Shown here: piece by piece, positions 17,865-28,538 of the stretch
Numbering within the stretch: position 1 is the first letter of the stretch
Layout of the letters: the number at the start of each line of letters is the position of its first letter
From: Desulfuromonas acetoxidans DSM 684
Lineage (GTDB): Bacteria > Desulfobacterota > Desulfuromonadia > Desulfuromonadales > Desulfuromonadaceae
NCBI RefSeq assembly: GCF_000167355.1
Contig: NZ_AAEW02000017.1
Span: 1-64,000 of the forward strand
Length of the DNA stretch: 64,000 nucleotides
Reading direction: 5' to 3'
The notes under the pieces: model-generated
Seen by the model: only the letters and a program-made list of their open reading frames with translations
The model's database searches: none
What the model was told of the DNA's origin: nothing
Position numbers and translations under genes: made by a program

Positions 17865-20800
17865 TTACGAGTCGTTGTTTTCAGTGCCGCGGTGATGTTT
17901 TTGCAATGACTTGATGTGTGGAGCACTGCTCGTCATCAGCACATTCAACAACTCTGCGGCTTCTTGAAACGCAAAAGAATCGATCATTCTTCCCAGGTGA
18001 ATGGCTTCTTTACCAAAAGTGTTATTGATCTGGTTACGCAGTTCCGCAAACAGGCTGGCTGCTTCCAGGTCATCGGTTAGGAGAAATCTCTCCAGGGCTT
18101 CGAGTTGTGGTTTCAGGTTGGCCCATTCTTCTGGCGCCGGTGATGAGTTGATCGGAAGGTTGTTTAACGTTTGTTCTAGCGGGACAAGTTGCTGCTCTAA
18201 CGAGTCAATATGGGAGATAACCGACTTTTCAGGTTCATTCTCTTTGAGACTCATCTCGACCTTTTGAGCCAGTTTTTGAATCTGGATGAGACCAACAGTA
18301 CCGGCAACACCTTTTAACGTGTGGGCCATGCGTTGCGCGTCATCAACGTCACCCGATTTGAGAAGGGTGCGAATCTTGTGTGCATCATCGGTATGTTCCT
18401 GGCCGAAGCGTTGCAGGAAATCGATCAGACGTTGCGGTTTTCCCAAGACACTGCGCAAGCCGGCTGAATAATCAAAACCCGGAATGGATTCGGGGGTAAA
18501 GGATGCTGGTTCCGGTAAAAGATTTGCCTCAGTTGACTTGCTGGAAATTTTGAGGCCAGCCTCTGGTTCCGGCAACCATTCAAGCAACATTTTATAGAGC
18601 AACTCCGGGTCAACCGGCTTGGCAATATGGGCATTCATCCCGGCTTCCGAGCAGTTTTTCTGGTCCTCTTCAAAAGCGTTGGCAGTCATGGCAAGAATTG
18701 GCGTGTTTTTACAGCCTGGGAGTGTTCTGATTCGGCGGGTTGCCTCAAGACCGTCCATGACAGGCATCTGAATATCCATCAAGATAAGATCAAAGTCGTG
18801 CTGACGGGCTAGCTCGACGGCCTCAAGGCCGTCCTCTACAACCTCGACATTTAGCCCTAGACTTTCCAACATTTCCAGAGCGACCTCTTGATTTAGCGGA
18901 TTGTCCTCTGCCAGCAGCAGATGTTGTCCGGCGTGGTTGTTCAGCTTCCTTTCCAGATGACGCAGGTTCCCGTTTGTTTCGCCTGGGTGTTGATTGAGGA
19001 TCTCTTCTAATGAGGTTTTGAGTGACACAGGGGTAATCGGTTTGGCAATGAAACCGATAAAGCCATACTTTTTCAGAATCTCAGAATTTTTGAGATGGGT
19101 GCCACTGATTAGGATCAGTTTGGGAGGAGCTGTCAATTTTTCACTGAGGATCAGCTGAGCCGCATCAAGCCCATTTGTTTTAGGCATTTCCCAATCCATC
19201 AGAACCAGTTCAAAAGGGGTGTGTGTATGGTCCGCCATACTGACGGCCCCAACAGCTTCCAGGCCTCCAGAGACGGCTGTTACACTGCACTGTAACTGGG
19301 TCAGCATGTAAACCAGTATCTCCAGTGCTTCGGGGTGATCGTCGGCAACGAGGACTCTGGTTCCTGGTGGTATCGGTTGATAATTGTGCTGGTCTTTGCG
19401 GTTAACGACTCTGCCAAAGGGCAGATCCACCCAGAATTTACTTCCGCTGCCGGGCTCGCTTTTCACGCCGATCTCTCCGCCCATCAGGTCCGTTAGTTTT
19501 CTTGAGATGGCCAGTCCCAGACCTGTTCCGCCAAACTGGCGCGTTGTTGATCTGTCTCCTTGTTCAAAGGCTTCAAACAGATGGCGTTGTTGCGCCTCTG
19601 TCATACCGACTCCTGTATCACTGACCGTGAAGCGAATCCAAATGGTGTCGCTCTCTTCGCCGAGCTGTTCGGCATGAAGAGAGATGCTGCCGTTGGTGGT
19701 AAATTTGACTGCATTTGCAGCAAAGTTGAGCAGAATCTGTCCCAGACGGAGTCCATCACCGTGAAGATACTGGGGAAGGTCAGCGATGTTGGTGATAAAT
19801 TCAAGCCCCTTGTCCACAGCTTTTTCCGACAAAAGGGAACGGACCGTGTCGATGACATTCTCCAGCTCAAAATCCATGGGCTCGAGGATCATTTTGCCCG
19901 CTTCTATTTTTGAGAAATCGAGAATGTCGTTGATGATTCTCAGAAGATGTTGAGCGGCGTCAGAGACTTTTTCCAGTTGTCCTACCTGTTGTGGGGTCGC
20001 ATCGCGTTTAAGCAGATGGGCCAGGCCGATAATTGCGTTCATGGGTGTGCGGATTTCATGGCTCATATTGGCCAGAAAAGAGCTTTTTGCTTGGTTGGCT
20101 TCTTCGGCACTTTCTTTAGCGAGACGCAGAGCTTCTGCGGCTTCTCGTTCTGCGGTGACATCGTCAAACATGGATACAAATGTGTTTTCCGCTCCTTCAA
20201 GCTGGAGCTTTTTAGCTTTGGAGCGGGCCCAAAAACGGCTGCCGTCTTTGCGACGCAACAGGATATCCCCTGAACTGTATTCTCCCAGTCTGGCCATAGC
20301 TTCTTTGACCTGTTCCCCTACCTTAAGGTATTGGGAATCGCTGGCATACCAGACACGCGTTGACAGGTTGAGCATTTCACCGGGGCCATACCCGAAGATC
20401 TCTTCCATGCGTCGATTACAGCGAATGATGGTTCGATCTTTGATCTGAGCGATGCCGCTGCTAGCCGCATCAAAAATAGCCTGCAATTTCAAGTTACTCT
20501 GTTTGAGCTCTCGTGTGCGGTTTGCGACCATATCCTCAAGTTGCTCAAGGACTTGTGTCTTTGCCTGTTCGCTTTGCTCGGCCCGTTGTTTTGCCTCAAG
20601 AAGCTCTGCTTCATGTTGCTTGGCCTCTGAAATATCTCTGACGATGGCAACAGCATGCCAAGATGCATTTAACTGCACCGCTGAGAGGGACAGGGCAATG
20701 GGGATTTCTCGTCCATCTTTACAAATTGCGCTTAACTCAACGGTTTTGTTCACAGCGGCTCCGGTGCCGCTGCGCAAAAATTCAGGGAAGGCGCTGAGGT

Positions 20801-23507
20801 GTGATTTAATATGTTTTGGGGGGGCTAATAGTTCGTGTAAGTTCCGGCCGAGCGCTTCTTCTGCCGCGTAACCGAAAATCTGCGTTGCCGCCGGATTCCA
20901 GTAACTGATGGCGCCCTGTGGGTCCATCATCAAAATGGCGTCGCTGGCGGAATCGGTAATACAGCGCAGGCGTTCTTCACTCTGCAACAGTTCCTGGCGA
21001 CTGGCTTCGGCTTCACGATTCGCCTGCAGCCGTTCCTGGGTCAGCAGTACCATGCCTAATTGATCGGCGACCTGACAACCGAAGATAATCTCATCATGTT
21101 CCCAGTGGTGTTCGCGGTTGACGTGTTCAAAGCAGATCACGCCGCGGTGACGTCCCGCCGAGATGATGCTGCAGTCGAGCATTGCCGTGATATTCAGTGG
21201 TTGGAGATAACTTTCGCAATAACCTTTGGTGCGTGGGTCGGCACATGGGGTATCGGCATTGACGTAGCGGGCCTGCTTGAGCGCCTGCAATTCGTCTTTG
21301 AATTTCTCTTCAGACAGGACCATGCCCCGACTATGTTGTTGTGGGCTGAGCTCGTAGAGTGAGATACAGTGCAGTTCGGTTTGATCTGTATTGTAGAGCC
21401 AGACAGAAAGCCGTTCAATACCAAGCTCCGTGGCCAGCATCTCTGTTGTTTTGTAAGAGAACTGGTCGAGATCGCCCTCGATGGCAGCAGGCAACAAGGT
21501 GATTCCGCCCAGCAGCTGACTCTGCATGCGTAGACGTTCCACTGTCTTTTTCTGATCGCGTAAGCGTTTTTTCTGTTCGGTAATGTCATGCCAGGAGGCG
21601 GCAAGCATCTGCCGACCGCGGAATGTAATACGCCGCAATGTCATGAAGACATCACGCACTGAGCCGTCTTTGCAGCGATGTTGGGTTTCAAAGTTAATTT
21701 TTTCACCCGCCGCGACTCGTTGGCTTTTCTCTTCAAATTCTGCTGTTTTTTGCTCTGCTTGAATATCGATAACGCTGAGCAGGGAAAACTCTTCTCGGGT
21801 GTAGCCGAGGGCTGTGGCTGCGGCATCGTTGAACTCTATAAATTCCCCGGTTTCAATATCGGTAAACAGAACGCCATTGGTCGTTTGCGAGAACATGGTG
21901 GCAAGCAGTTGATGCTGTTCCTCAAACGAAGCGATGGTGGAGTGGCGATTGGCAACATCGCAGATTCGTTTGAGGATGGCATCAAGCAGTGACCGCTCTT
22001 CCGCAAGAAAGACTCCCTCCTGTTCCTGGGGCTGTTCTTCCCGGTAGACAATGGTGATCACCACCGGAACATCCGTCAATGTTACTGCGTTGGCACTTTG
22101 TTGCCACGGGGTTTCCTCAAACGCCGCTGTTGTAAAGATCTGGTCAGCAAACTTAATACGCGCTTCGGTTATTTGCGGGTATTGCCAACCGGCTGGCAGA
22201 CGTTCGACAACGTTCTGTAAGACGTTCTCAAGCGGTTGGGTGTTATCTTCTGTTAACGCAAAAATATCATAGAGGCAGGCTTGTTCCTTGATGCGCTCTT
22301 TTAATTGGTGATGTTCAGCAGCCAGTTTCATCTTTGCTTCGGTCAATTCCGAGAGGTCTATCCAGATGCCACTGATGCACGTTTTACCGTCAATTTTAAG
22401 GATTCTGACTGAAATCCTCAGATGACACAGAGAACCATCTTTACGGCGGTGATCGGTTTCAAATTCGCCGCCATTCGTAGCGATCAGCTCGGCAATATGT
22501 TGCTCAAGCTCACTTGCAGAACGGTTGGCTATGATATCGTAAAGTGTCATGTTGCTGAACTCTTCACGACTGTATCCGAGCATGCGACAAGCCGAATCAT
22601 TGAACGTTATAAATTCCAGGGTACTGCAGTCTGCGAGCAGAATCCCGTTGGGAGACTGCTCAGCGATTGTGGCAAGAAACTCTTTTTGGGAGTGTTGCCG
22701 AAACTGTTCTTTCTGGAGGCGCTGTTCCGCATTGATTCTGGCAATAAGGTTGCGGTGAAAAGAGAGCACTGCGCCTGCCAAAGGTTTGAGCAGGTTTTTG
22801 TCATTTGAGTTGAGTGTTTCAATTTGCGGCAGGTTATCAGGGATGTTGTCAACGGTAAACTCTCCCAGAGCTGTGGCAATCTGGCCGAGTTGATTGGATA
22901 ACCGGCGCGTCAACAGTTGCCAGATCGGCCACAGAAAAAAAAGACTGACAATGATGGCAACGGTCACTTTTTTCAAAAAACGTTGAAAGTCTTGTTTTAG
23001 TTCCAGATCGTGAATGTTGATGTGTTCATCAACACGTGCAACCAGTGTGAGAACTGATGCGTGAAGGTCAAAATAGTGCGTGTTGGCAAGCTCAATATTT
23101 CGTATTGAAGAGGCGGGCGTGTCTGTTTCGATAACCGCGGCAATAGATTGTTTATACGCCAGATAATTGCTCTGTACATTCTGAAGTAAGGTGTTGATCT
23201 GTTCATCATGAATCGCCAGATCGCGAAGCGCTATAAGTTGCGCGTCCAAATTGTGTAATGCTCTCTGCTGGACTTTTTTCGGCAATTGAGGGGCCTTGGC
23301 GGACATCTGCTGCAGTACGATAAGGTCGTTCTGGAAAAGAATGAGATGCTGTCCTATTTGCGAATGAATGGATTGTTCTTCAGAAAGCTGTTTCAGGTCG
23401 GTTCTCAGCGTATAGTAAAACGTTCCGGTCAAGATCAGGGAGATCGTGGCGGTAAAGAGAACCGGGAAAAAAAATAAGTGCTGAAGCTTGTTTGTCATCT
23501 GTTTCAT
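17865..23507 (-). CDS. Giant membrane-bound multi-PAS hybrid histidine kinase
   Basis: 1,880 residues. The ATG at 23505-23507 overlaps (ATGA) the restored stop of the decayed kinase upstream, so it was probably coupled to it; the reading frame is open further upstream only because of a frameshift there. Domains in order, rough positions: membrane segment 11-30, four-helix-type periplasmic region 31-195, membrane segment ~196-212, PAS (~290-400), unclear region, PAS (~575-690), GAF-like (~710-850), PAS (~880-1000), PAS (~1060-1170), HisKA with [20 protein letters not shown], HATPase with [13 protein letters not shown], receiver 1 (VLMDWEMP), receiver 2 ([12 protein letters not shown]), and Hpt with [12 protein letters not shown]. 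All phosphorelay residues are present. It is the last gene of a minus-strand operon with the HD-GYP and hemerythrin proteins. Signal and output are unknown. Confidence 0.88.
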   Translation of the reverse strand: MKQMTNKLQHLFFFPVLFTATISLILTGTFYYTLRTDLKQLSEEQSIHSQIGQHLILFQNDLIVLQQMSAKAPQLPKKVQQRALHNLDAQLIALRDLAIHDEQINTLLQNVQSNYLAYKQSIAAVIETDTPASSIRNIELANTHYFDLHASVLTLVARVDEHINIHDLELKQDFQRFLKKVTVAIIVSLFFLWPIWQLLTRRLSNQLGQIATALGEFTVDNIPDNLPQIETLNSNDKNLLKPLAGAVLSFHRNLIARINAEQRLQKEQFRQHSQKEFLATIAEQSPNGILLADCSTLEFITFNDSACRMLGYSREEFSNMTLYDIIANRSASELEQHIAELIATNGGEFETDHRRKDGSLCHLRISVRILKIDGKTCISGIWIDLSELTEAKMKLAAEHHQLKERIKEQACLYDIFALTEDNTQPLENVLQNVVERLPAGWQYPQITEARIKFADQIFTTAAFEETPWQQSANAVTLTDVPVVITIVYREEQPQEQEGVFLAEERSLLDAILKRICDVANRHSTIASFEEQHQLLATMFSQTTNGVLFTDIETGEFIEFNDAAATALGYTREEFSLLSVIDIQAEQKTAEFEEKSQRVAAGEKINFETQHRCKDGSVRDVFMTLRRITFRGRQMLAASWHDITEQKKRLRDQKKTVERLRMQSQLLGGITLLPAAIEGDLDQFSYKTTEMLATELGIERLSVWLYNTDQTELHCISLYELSPQQHSRGMVLSEEKFKDELQALKQARYVNADTPCADPRTKGYCESYLQPLNITAMLDCSIISAGRHRGVICFEHVNREHHWEHDEIIFGCQVADQLGMVLLTQERLQANREAEASRQELLQSEERLRCITDSASDAILMMDPQGAISYWNPAATQIFGYAAEEALGRNLHELLAPPKHIKSHLSAFPEFLRSGTGAAVNKTVELSAICKDGREIPIALSLSAVQLNASWHAVAIVRDISEAKQHEAELLEAKQRAEQSEQAKTQVLEQLEDMVANRTRELKQSNLKLQAIFDAASSGIAQIKDRTIIRCNRRMEEIFGYGPGEMLNLSTRVWYASDSQYLKVGEQVKEAMARLGEYSSGDILLRRKDGSRFWARSKAKKLQLEGAENTFVSMFDDVTAEREAAEALRLAKESAEEANQAKSSFLANMSHEIRTPMNAIIGLAHLLKRDATPQQVGQLEKVSDAAQHLLRIINDILDFSKIEAGKMILEPMDFELENVIDTVRSLLSEKAVDKGLEFITNIADLPQYLHGDGLRLGQILLNFAANAVKFTTNGSISLHAEQLGEESDTIWIRFTVSDTGVGMTEAQQRHLFEAFEQGDRSTTRQFGGTGLGLAISRKLTDLMGGEIGVKSEPGSGSKFWVDLPFGRVVNRKDQHNYQPIPPGTRVLVADDHPEALEILVYMLTQLQCSVTAVSGGLEAVGAVSMADHTHTPFELVLMDWEMPKTNGLDAAQLILSEKLTAPPKLILISGTHLKNSEILKKYGFIGFIAKPITPVSLKTSLEEILNQHPGETNGNLRHLERKLNNHAGQHLLLAEDNPLNQEVALEMLESLGLNVEVVEDGLEAVELARQHDFDLILMDIQMPVMDGLEATRRIRTLPGCKNTPILAMTANAFEEDQKNCSEAGMNAHIAKPVDPELLYKMLLEWLPEPEAGLKISSKSTEANLLPEPASFTPESIPGFDYSAGLRSVLGKPQRLIDFLQRFGQEHTDDAHKIRTLLKSGDVDDAQRMAHTLKGVAGTVGLIQIQKLAQKVEMSLKENEPEKSVISHIDSLEQQLVPLEQTLNNLPINSSPAPEEWANLKPQLEALERFLLTDDLEAASLFAELRNQINNTFGKEAIHLGRMIDSFAFQEAAELLNVLMTSSAPHIKSLQKHHRGTENNDS

Positions 23508-23880
23508 GGCAATACCGAACGTTTTATAGAAAAGGTTATCCCCGTCACCAATGACGCTGTTTACGGCAATGGTTCCACTGTGGCGGCGCATGTTGTCGGC
23601 ATAAATGGAAAGGCCCAGGCCTGTGCCGAGACCAACGGGATTGGTGGTGAATAACGGATCAAATATTTTATCGATGACACTTTGCGGCATGCCGCAGCCG
23701 GTGTCACTGATCTCAACACAAATAGTGTGGGCATCCGACCCGGTGCAGATGGTGATCCGCCCCTGAGCCTCCATGGCTTGTACCGCATTGACCAGCAGAT
23801 TGAGAAATACTTGTCCCAGTTGTAGGGGAAAGCACTGGCATGAGGGGATCTCCTGAAGGTCCAGTTGAACCGTGACAGTA
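23504..23880 (-). pseudogene. C-terminal remnant of a histidine kinase
   Basis: Only the ATPase half survives: [18 protein letters not shown] (N box), [20 protein letters not shown] (G1/F box) and [20 protein letters not shown] (G2). The PAS and HisKA parts are gone. Near the end, a run of four G on the minus strand (C run 23540-23543) puts it out of frame; with three G it would read [14 protein letters not shown] and stop at 23504-23506, overlapping the ATG of the hybrid kinase. That restored end is the normal ending of such kinases. Confidence 0.75.
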
Positions 23881-24015
23881 TATTTCTGTCTGCAGTTTTT
23901 TCAGCGCTTTTTCACCGTTGGAGACACCCGTAACTTGATGTTCTTTGTCCTGCCGATTCAGTTCCAGCAGGTTGCGGGTCATGTTGTCATCATCGGCAAT
24001 CAAGATGGTTGCCAT
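23881..24015 (-). pseudogene. N-terminal remnant of a response regulator
   Basis: A good ribosome site (AGGGAGAGG) and ATG start MATILIADDDNMTRNLLELN, a typical receiver beginning with the acidic pocket. After ~43 residues (near [11 protein letters not shown]) the receiver stops, before its phospho-acceptor Asp, and runs out of frame into the kinase remnant. A deletion that removed the rest of the regulator and the front of the kinase explains this best. Confidence 0.75.
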
Positions 24016-24032
24016 AAACCTCTCCCTGCGGG

Positions 24033-25187
24033 TTATTCCTCTGTATTGGCAAACTCGTTGGCAATCGCAACAAATTGATCTTGTAAAACAACGAACGCGT
24101 CAACAACATCCGGGTCGAATTGTTTTCCACGCTCTTCGCGGATGATGGCGATGGTCTCTTCCATGGGAAAAGGCTCTTTGTAGGGGCGTTTGCAACTCAG
24201 GGCATCAAAAACATCCACCAGGGTCATCAGTCGTGCCGGAATCGGAATGTCTTCACCAGCCAGATTGTCCGGATAGCCGGTACCGTCCCAACGCTCATGG
24301 TGGTGCATGGCGATTTTGCATGCGATGTCGAGAAAAATCAGAGACCCTTGGCTTTCCGCATCTTTTTTATCGTCGGGATGGGCATCCAAAACACGTTGTG
24401 CTGCTTTGGCCAGAGCGTCACCGCCAATTTTGCTGTGAGTTTTCATGATCTCAAATTCGTCAGGAGTCAGGCGTGCGGGTTTCAGCAGTATTTCATCGGG
24501 AATGCCGACTTTTCCGATGTCGTGCAATGGTGCGGCTTTGGCGATCAGTTGCCGATCCGATTCACTTAGCTCCGCTTGGAAGCGTGGATGATCTTTGAGC
24601 TGCTCCATTATCAGCACCAGGTAGGTTTGGGTGCGCTGAAGGTGATAGCCCGTTTCCTGATCACGTACTTCCGCCAGAGAGGCCAGGGCATACAAGGTGA
24701 CGTCCTTGATCAGTTCGTTTTCCGCCATGCGTCGCCTGACCTCTTCTTCAAGCCAGGTATTTTGATTCTGTAGTCGATCACGTGATTCCTTTAATTCCAA
24801 CTGGGTTTGGGCCCGCGCCAACAGAATCGCCGGTCGGATCGGTTTGGTCACATAATCCACCGCCCCCAGAGCCAGACCGAATTCCTCGTCTTGATCGGAA
24901 TCCATGGCCGTGACAAAAATAACCGGGATTTCTTTGGTTGCCGGGTTCGCTTTGAGTTCACGCAGAACGGCGTAGCCATCCATTTCAGGCATCATGACAT
25001 CGAGAAGAATCAGGTCGGGACGTGGCTCACTTGCTGCGGCTTTGATCGCACGTTGCCCTGAGTTGGCCACCCTGACACGGTAGTCACTCTGCAAAACTCC
25101 GCCAATAACCTCTAAATTTTCGCGGATATCATCCACCACCAGAATGGTTTTGAGCATTTGGTCGATTTTTTTTTGACCTGTTTGCAC
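24033..25187 (-). CDS. Response regulator with HD-GYP domain (c-di-GMP phosphodiesterase)
   Basis: 384 residues from a GTG, with GAGGAG about 10 bases upstream. The receiver (residues ~12-130) has ILVVDD, phospho-acceptor LILLDVMMPEMDG and the Lys of YVTKPIRP. A linker coil leads to an HD-GYP domain with HDIGKVGIPDEILLKPARL, HHHERWDGTGYPDNLAGEDI and PARLMTLVDVFDAL, so the metal and substrate residues are intact. Proteins of this RpfG-like design break down cyclic di-GMP when phosphorylated. It lies 14 bases from the hemerythrin kinase gene, which is its probable phospho-donor. Confidence 0.93.
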   Translation of the reverse strand: MQTGQKKIDQMLKTILVVDDIRENLEVIGGVLQSDYRVRVANSGQRAIKAAASEPRPDLILLDVMMPEMDGYAVLRELKANPATKEIPVIFVTAMDSDQDEEFGLALGAVDYVTKPIRPAILLARAQTQLELKESRDRLQNQNTWLEEEVRRRMAENELIKDVTLYALASLAEVRDQETGYHLQRTQTYLVLIMEQLKDHPRFQAELSESDRQLIAKAAPLHDIGKVGIPDEILLKPARLTPDEFEIMKTHSKIGGDALAKAAQRVLDAHPDDKKDAESQGSLIFLDIACKIAMHHHERWDGTGYPDNLAGEDIPIPARLMTLVDVFDALSCKRPYKEPFPMEETIAIIREERGKQFDPDVVDAFVVLQDQFVAIANEFANTEE

Positions 25188-25201
25188 GTCATTGTTCTCC
25201 T

Positions 25202-26977
25202 CTATTTAGGCAATGGTGCCAGCCATCGGACCAGTGTTTTAAACAGTTGCTCCGGATCAACGGGTTTGCTGATTACATCCTGCATCCCTGCTGCCAGACA
25301 ATCTTTTTTGTCTTCGACGCTGGCGTTGGCTGTCATGGCCAGAATCGGTAGTGAACTGTATTGAGGCAGCTTTCTGATCTGTTTTGTCGCTTCAAGCCCA
25401 TCCATTACCGGCATCTGGATATCCATAAGGACCAGAGCAAATTCACTTTTACCGATATCCGTGACGGCTTGGGCACCATTGTCGGCAATTGTGATGGAAA
25501 GACCGACATCTTCCAGTATATCCAAGGCAATTTCCTGATTAATTTTGTTGTCTTCTACCAGCAGTATTTGTTTGCCGCGATAGAACTTCTTCAGCACTGC
25601 TTCTGCCGTTTCCGCTGGTTCCTGAGTGTTTTTGGACGTGCCGTTTTCATTTTTCAGCCGGGCGGTAAACCAGAACGTGCTTCCCAGTCCCACAGTGCTT
25701 TGGACTCCTGCTTCTCCCTCCATCAATTCAGCGAGGCGACGGGTCAGAGCCAGACCAAGTCCAGTACCGCCATATTTACGGGTTGTGGATGTCTCAGCCT
25801 GGGCAAAGTTTGAAAATAACAGAGGCAATTGTTCTGTTGCTATGCCGATTCCGGTATCCGTTACTTCAATACGCAACAGGGAGACCGAGGGACTTTCTTC
25901 AGTCACGCTGGCGCGAAAGGTGATGGCACCTTGCTCTGTGAATTTGATGGCATTGGTCAAGTAGTTGAGCAGCATTTGCTTGAGCCGAGTCGGATCGCCA
26001 TGCAGGCGGCCTCTGAGATTCTCGCATTCAACTTTCAGGTCGAGACCTTTTGCCTCGATCTGGCCGTCAAGCATGCTGATGGTTTCTTGAACCAGACTGG
26101 GAAGATTGAGTGGGACCGATTCGAGAACAAGTTTTCCCGCTTCGACTTTTGATAGATCCAATGTGTCATTGATGACCGACAACAGGTGCTGAGAGGCATC
26201 CTCAATTTTGTCGACCCGGAAGGCCTGCTTCTCTGTCAGGCCGTCTCGCTTGAGAAGGTGGACCATCCCAATTACTGCATTTAACGGTGTGCGTATTTCA
26301 TGGCTGATATTGGCGATAAAAACACTCTTAGTCTGATTTGCCACTTCGGCCCCTTCTTTGGCAAGGCATAATGCCTGATGGGTGTCCAGGAGCTTTTTTT
26401 CAGCCTGTTTGCGTCGACTGATCTCTTTAATCAGTTGTACGGTGTGGCTGGCCAGACGTTCATACATCGACAGCACTGTTTCAATGACGATCTTTGTTGT
26501 ACCGGTCATCTGTTCATCGGCAATGCGCTTGGCCTCTTGTCGGGAGCGACCGGCGCGCATCTCTAAAACGGCCTTGGCCAATCGTTTGTCTGTATCGATA
26601 ATGTGCAGTGCCAGCCAGTTGGTCAGAAAAGCGACAATATCGGCGACGACATCATCAAAGCACCTGTCACTTTTCTCCCCTTTCAGGCGCTTCACTTCAA
26701 CAACAAACTGGGCATGAGTTTCCTGATGGTCTATTACCCAGGGATCGTCATCAAGCGCCTTATGCCAGATCTCCTCTTCGGTTTTGAAATGGATGAGCGC
26801 GTACGATTTCAATTCATCAAAAATCGTATTCAACGTCGGAGCTTGCGATTGAAACGCCAGATGACTTACCAGCAGATTGAGGAGTTCAACAAGGCGTTGG
26901 TGTTGCCGATCAATTTCGAGAATTCCGGTGTCAAAATTTTTGTCCCAAGGGAAAATTTCGATTTTATCTAAATGCAT
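25202..26977 (-). CDS. Bacteriohemerythrin-histidine kinase-receiver hybrid
   Basis: 591 residues starting behind GAGAGG. The N-terminal hemerythrin domain has all seven diiron ligands at canonical spacing: H26, H63, E67, H84, H88, H125 and D130. Such domains bind O2 and sometimes nitric oxide. Next come a coil, HisKA with FIANISHEIRTPLNAVIGMV, HATPase with [20 protein letters not shown], and a receiver with [13 protein letters not shown]. It has no membrane segment, so it senses oxygen or NO in the cytoplasm. As the first gene of the minus-strand operon it probably controls the HD-GYP regulator downstream, linking oxygen to c-di-GMP level; that link is inference. Confidence 0.92.
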   Translation of the reverse strand: MHLDKIEIFPWDKNFDTGILEIDRQHQRLVELLNLLVSHLAFQSQAPTLNTIFDELKSYALIHFKTEEEIWHKALDDDPWVIDHQETHAQFVVEVKRLKGEKSDRCFDDVVADIVAFLTNWLALHIIDTDKRLAKAVLEMRAGRSRQEAKRIADEQMTGTTKIVIETVLSMYERLASHTVQLIKEISRRKQAEKKLLDTHQALCLAKEGAEVANQTKSVFIANISHEIRTPLNAVIGMVHLLKRDGLTEKQAFRVDKIEDASQHLLSVINDTLDLSKVEAGKLVLESVPLNLPSLVQETISMLDGQIEAKGLDLKVECENLRGRLHGDPTRLKQMLLNYLTNAIKFTEQGAITFRASVTEESPSVSLLRIEVTDTGIGIATEQLPLLFSNFAQAETSTTRKYGGTGLGLALTRRLAELMEGEAGVQSTVGLGSTFWFTARLKNENGTSKNTQEPAETAEAVLKKFYRGKQILLVEDNKINQEIALDILEDVGLSITIADNGAQAVTDIGKSEFALVLMDIQMPVMDGLEATKQIRKLPQYSSLPILAMTANASVEDKKDCLAAGMQDVISKPVDPEQLFKTLVRWLAPLPK

Positions 26978-27450
26978 TCGGCCTCTCTGGAATTCGCACC
27001 GGAGTCTGTTCTATAAATTATAGCTCTGATCAAGTGCTTTTCCATATCTGTTCTCTATTTTGTTAGGAAAATTGTTTTGCCAATCAGTTAGTTTTGCATA
27101 ATTAGCTTTGCGGGTGTATTGGTTATTAATTACGTGCATTACTTATTAAAGCAATGCACGTGCCATGAAAAGTGATGGCCGGGAACTGATTGTTTTATCG
27201 AAAAAAATAATGGTGCAGGTCTCAGGGGTGGCCAGAAAAGGCTATGCAAGAACGAATAGAAAATGCGTTGTTTTTTTGAATTAAGTTTGTGTTTTAAGCA
27301 GGTTGTGGCTGATTTGTCCAAAGGCATACTATAACAAATGTTATACCCCCCTTTAGCTGTAGGCCGGTGTGTTTTAACGGTGGAGAGTACAGATGGGGGG
27401 CAGGCCGGTTGTGGTGGCGCGCCATGCCCCCCTCATCTCGTCGCATGATG
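26978..27450. other. Intergenic region before the hemerythrin operon
   Basis: No gene is recognisable. It contains a perfect 8-bp inverted repeat (CGTGCATT at 27133-27140, AATGCACG at 27153-27160) with a 12-base AT-rich loop, possibly an operator or a weak hairpin. It separates two minus-strand units and should hold the promoter of the hemerythrin operon. Confidence 0.4.
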
Positions 27451-28329
27451 TTATTTTATAGATCTCGTCTTACCGGCACTGTCGTAACCACGTCGGTCAT
27501 AGCCATCGCGATCATAGCCGTTGCGGTCGTAGCCTTCATCGTCGTAACCATCTCTGCTGTAGCCTTCTTCATCATAGCAAAATTGGTCGTATCCTTCGCT
27601 GTCGTAGCCCTTTATTTCCTCGCCATAACGGCTGTACCCGCGATTATTGTAAACGTCTTTGGTGGAATCGCTTTCATCGTAGCCATTTCGATCATATCCC
27701 CAGTGGTCATAGCCGTATTGGTCGTAACCGTCCTGATCGTAGCCATTCTTATCGTATTGTTGGTCATTGGCATTGATTCGGTTGAGTTGGGTCGCAAGCG
27801 GATTCGTGTACGCGTCTGATGGCGATTGGATCTCGGGGTTGTCGCCGCGCTTATTATAGCCCCGCCTGTTGTAACCACAGCGGTCATAGCCATGGATATC
27901 GTACCCCTGACGGTCAAAGCCGAAGATGTCGTAACCGTAAGTGTTAAAGTGAGTCCCGGTGTCGCGGCTGTTCTTATGACGGTCCCAGCCTTGTTTGTTC
28001 CAACCCGTCTTGTCGAATCCCAATCGGTCATAGCCGTCGCGGTTGTATCCCGTCTGATCAAAACCTGCATGGTCGTAGCCTGCAGAATCAAAATAAGTAC
28101 CAGTCATGCGGTGGAGATGGTCCCGGTTCCAGCCGGATTGATTCCAGCCCAGGTTGTCAAAACCCTCTTGGTCATATCCGGCGGAGTCATAGGGTGTTTT
28201 GGTGTGTGAATGGATGCCATTGTCGAGATAAAATCCTCTGTCGTCAACCGGGTGGATCAGCGTGCAACTGGTCACAAGGAGCGTGGCCAAAACGATAATC
28301 AGGGGATTGAATGAGGGGAGCGTGAGCAT
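27451..28329 (-). CDS. Lipoprotein with GYDxx pentapeptide repeats
   Basis: 292 residues with an AAGGGA ribosome site. A lipoprotein signal ends in VTSC, so Cys22 is the lipidated residue. The rest is dominated by about 40 five-residue units of the form G-(Tyr/Phe/Trp)-(Asp/Asn)-x-x, for example GYDRDGYDRRGYD and GFDQTGYNRDGYD, broken near residues 165-190 by a spacer. It is highly acidic and aromatic. The unit differs from the A(D/N)Lxx pentapeptide family. Similar Gly-Tyr-Asp runs could bind calcium or pack as a repeated turn; I know of no assigned function. The downstream neighbour on the chromosome is unrelated (thioredoxin), so it may be a stand-alone envelope protein. Confidence 0.75.
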   Translation of the reverse strand: MLTLPSFNPLIIVLATLLVTSCTLIHPVDDRGFYLDNGIHSHTKTPYDSAGYDQEGFDNLGWNQSGWNRDHLHRMTGTYFDSAGYDHAGFDQTGYNRDGYDRLGFDKTGWNKQGWDRHKNSRDTGTHFNTYGYDIFGFDRQGYDIHGYDRCGYNRRGYNKRGDNPEIQSPSDAYTNPLATQLNRINANDQQYDKNGYDQDGYDQYGYDHWGYDRNGYDESDSTKDVYNNRGYSRYGEEIKGYDSEGYDQFCYDEEGYSRDGYDDEGYDRNGYDRDGYDRRGYDSAGKTRSIK

Positions 28330-28538
28330 GATATATCCCTTTCAGCACAGCCTCTGCATTGTCAAGGAACGAGAGGTCTCGCTGATTTTTCTAAAGGTCT
28401 GTTTGAACCGAGGCGATGATCTGTTGGCCATGTCTTTGGTGATGCGCATTCCGTATCAGAGTCACTGTGCTGCGCTGTTTTTCTATATCATGTTCATTTA
28501 TTTTAATAAAGCTTTCATCCGTCGTCTTTTTTAACGGG

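Noticed and set aside
23508-23774. Extended N-terminus of the hybrid kinase, making it 1,969 residues
   Set aside because: The extra residues are the ATPase end of the decayed kinase, joined in frame only through a G-run frameshift. The true start is the ATG at 23507, in an ATGA overlap.
27451-28329. Reading the GYD repeat DNA as a CRISPR or tandem noncoding repeat
   Set aside because: The units are only 15 bases, imperfect at DNA level and conserved as codons; a lipoprotein signal and ribosome site show it is a coding repeat.
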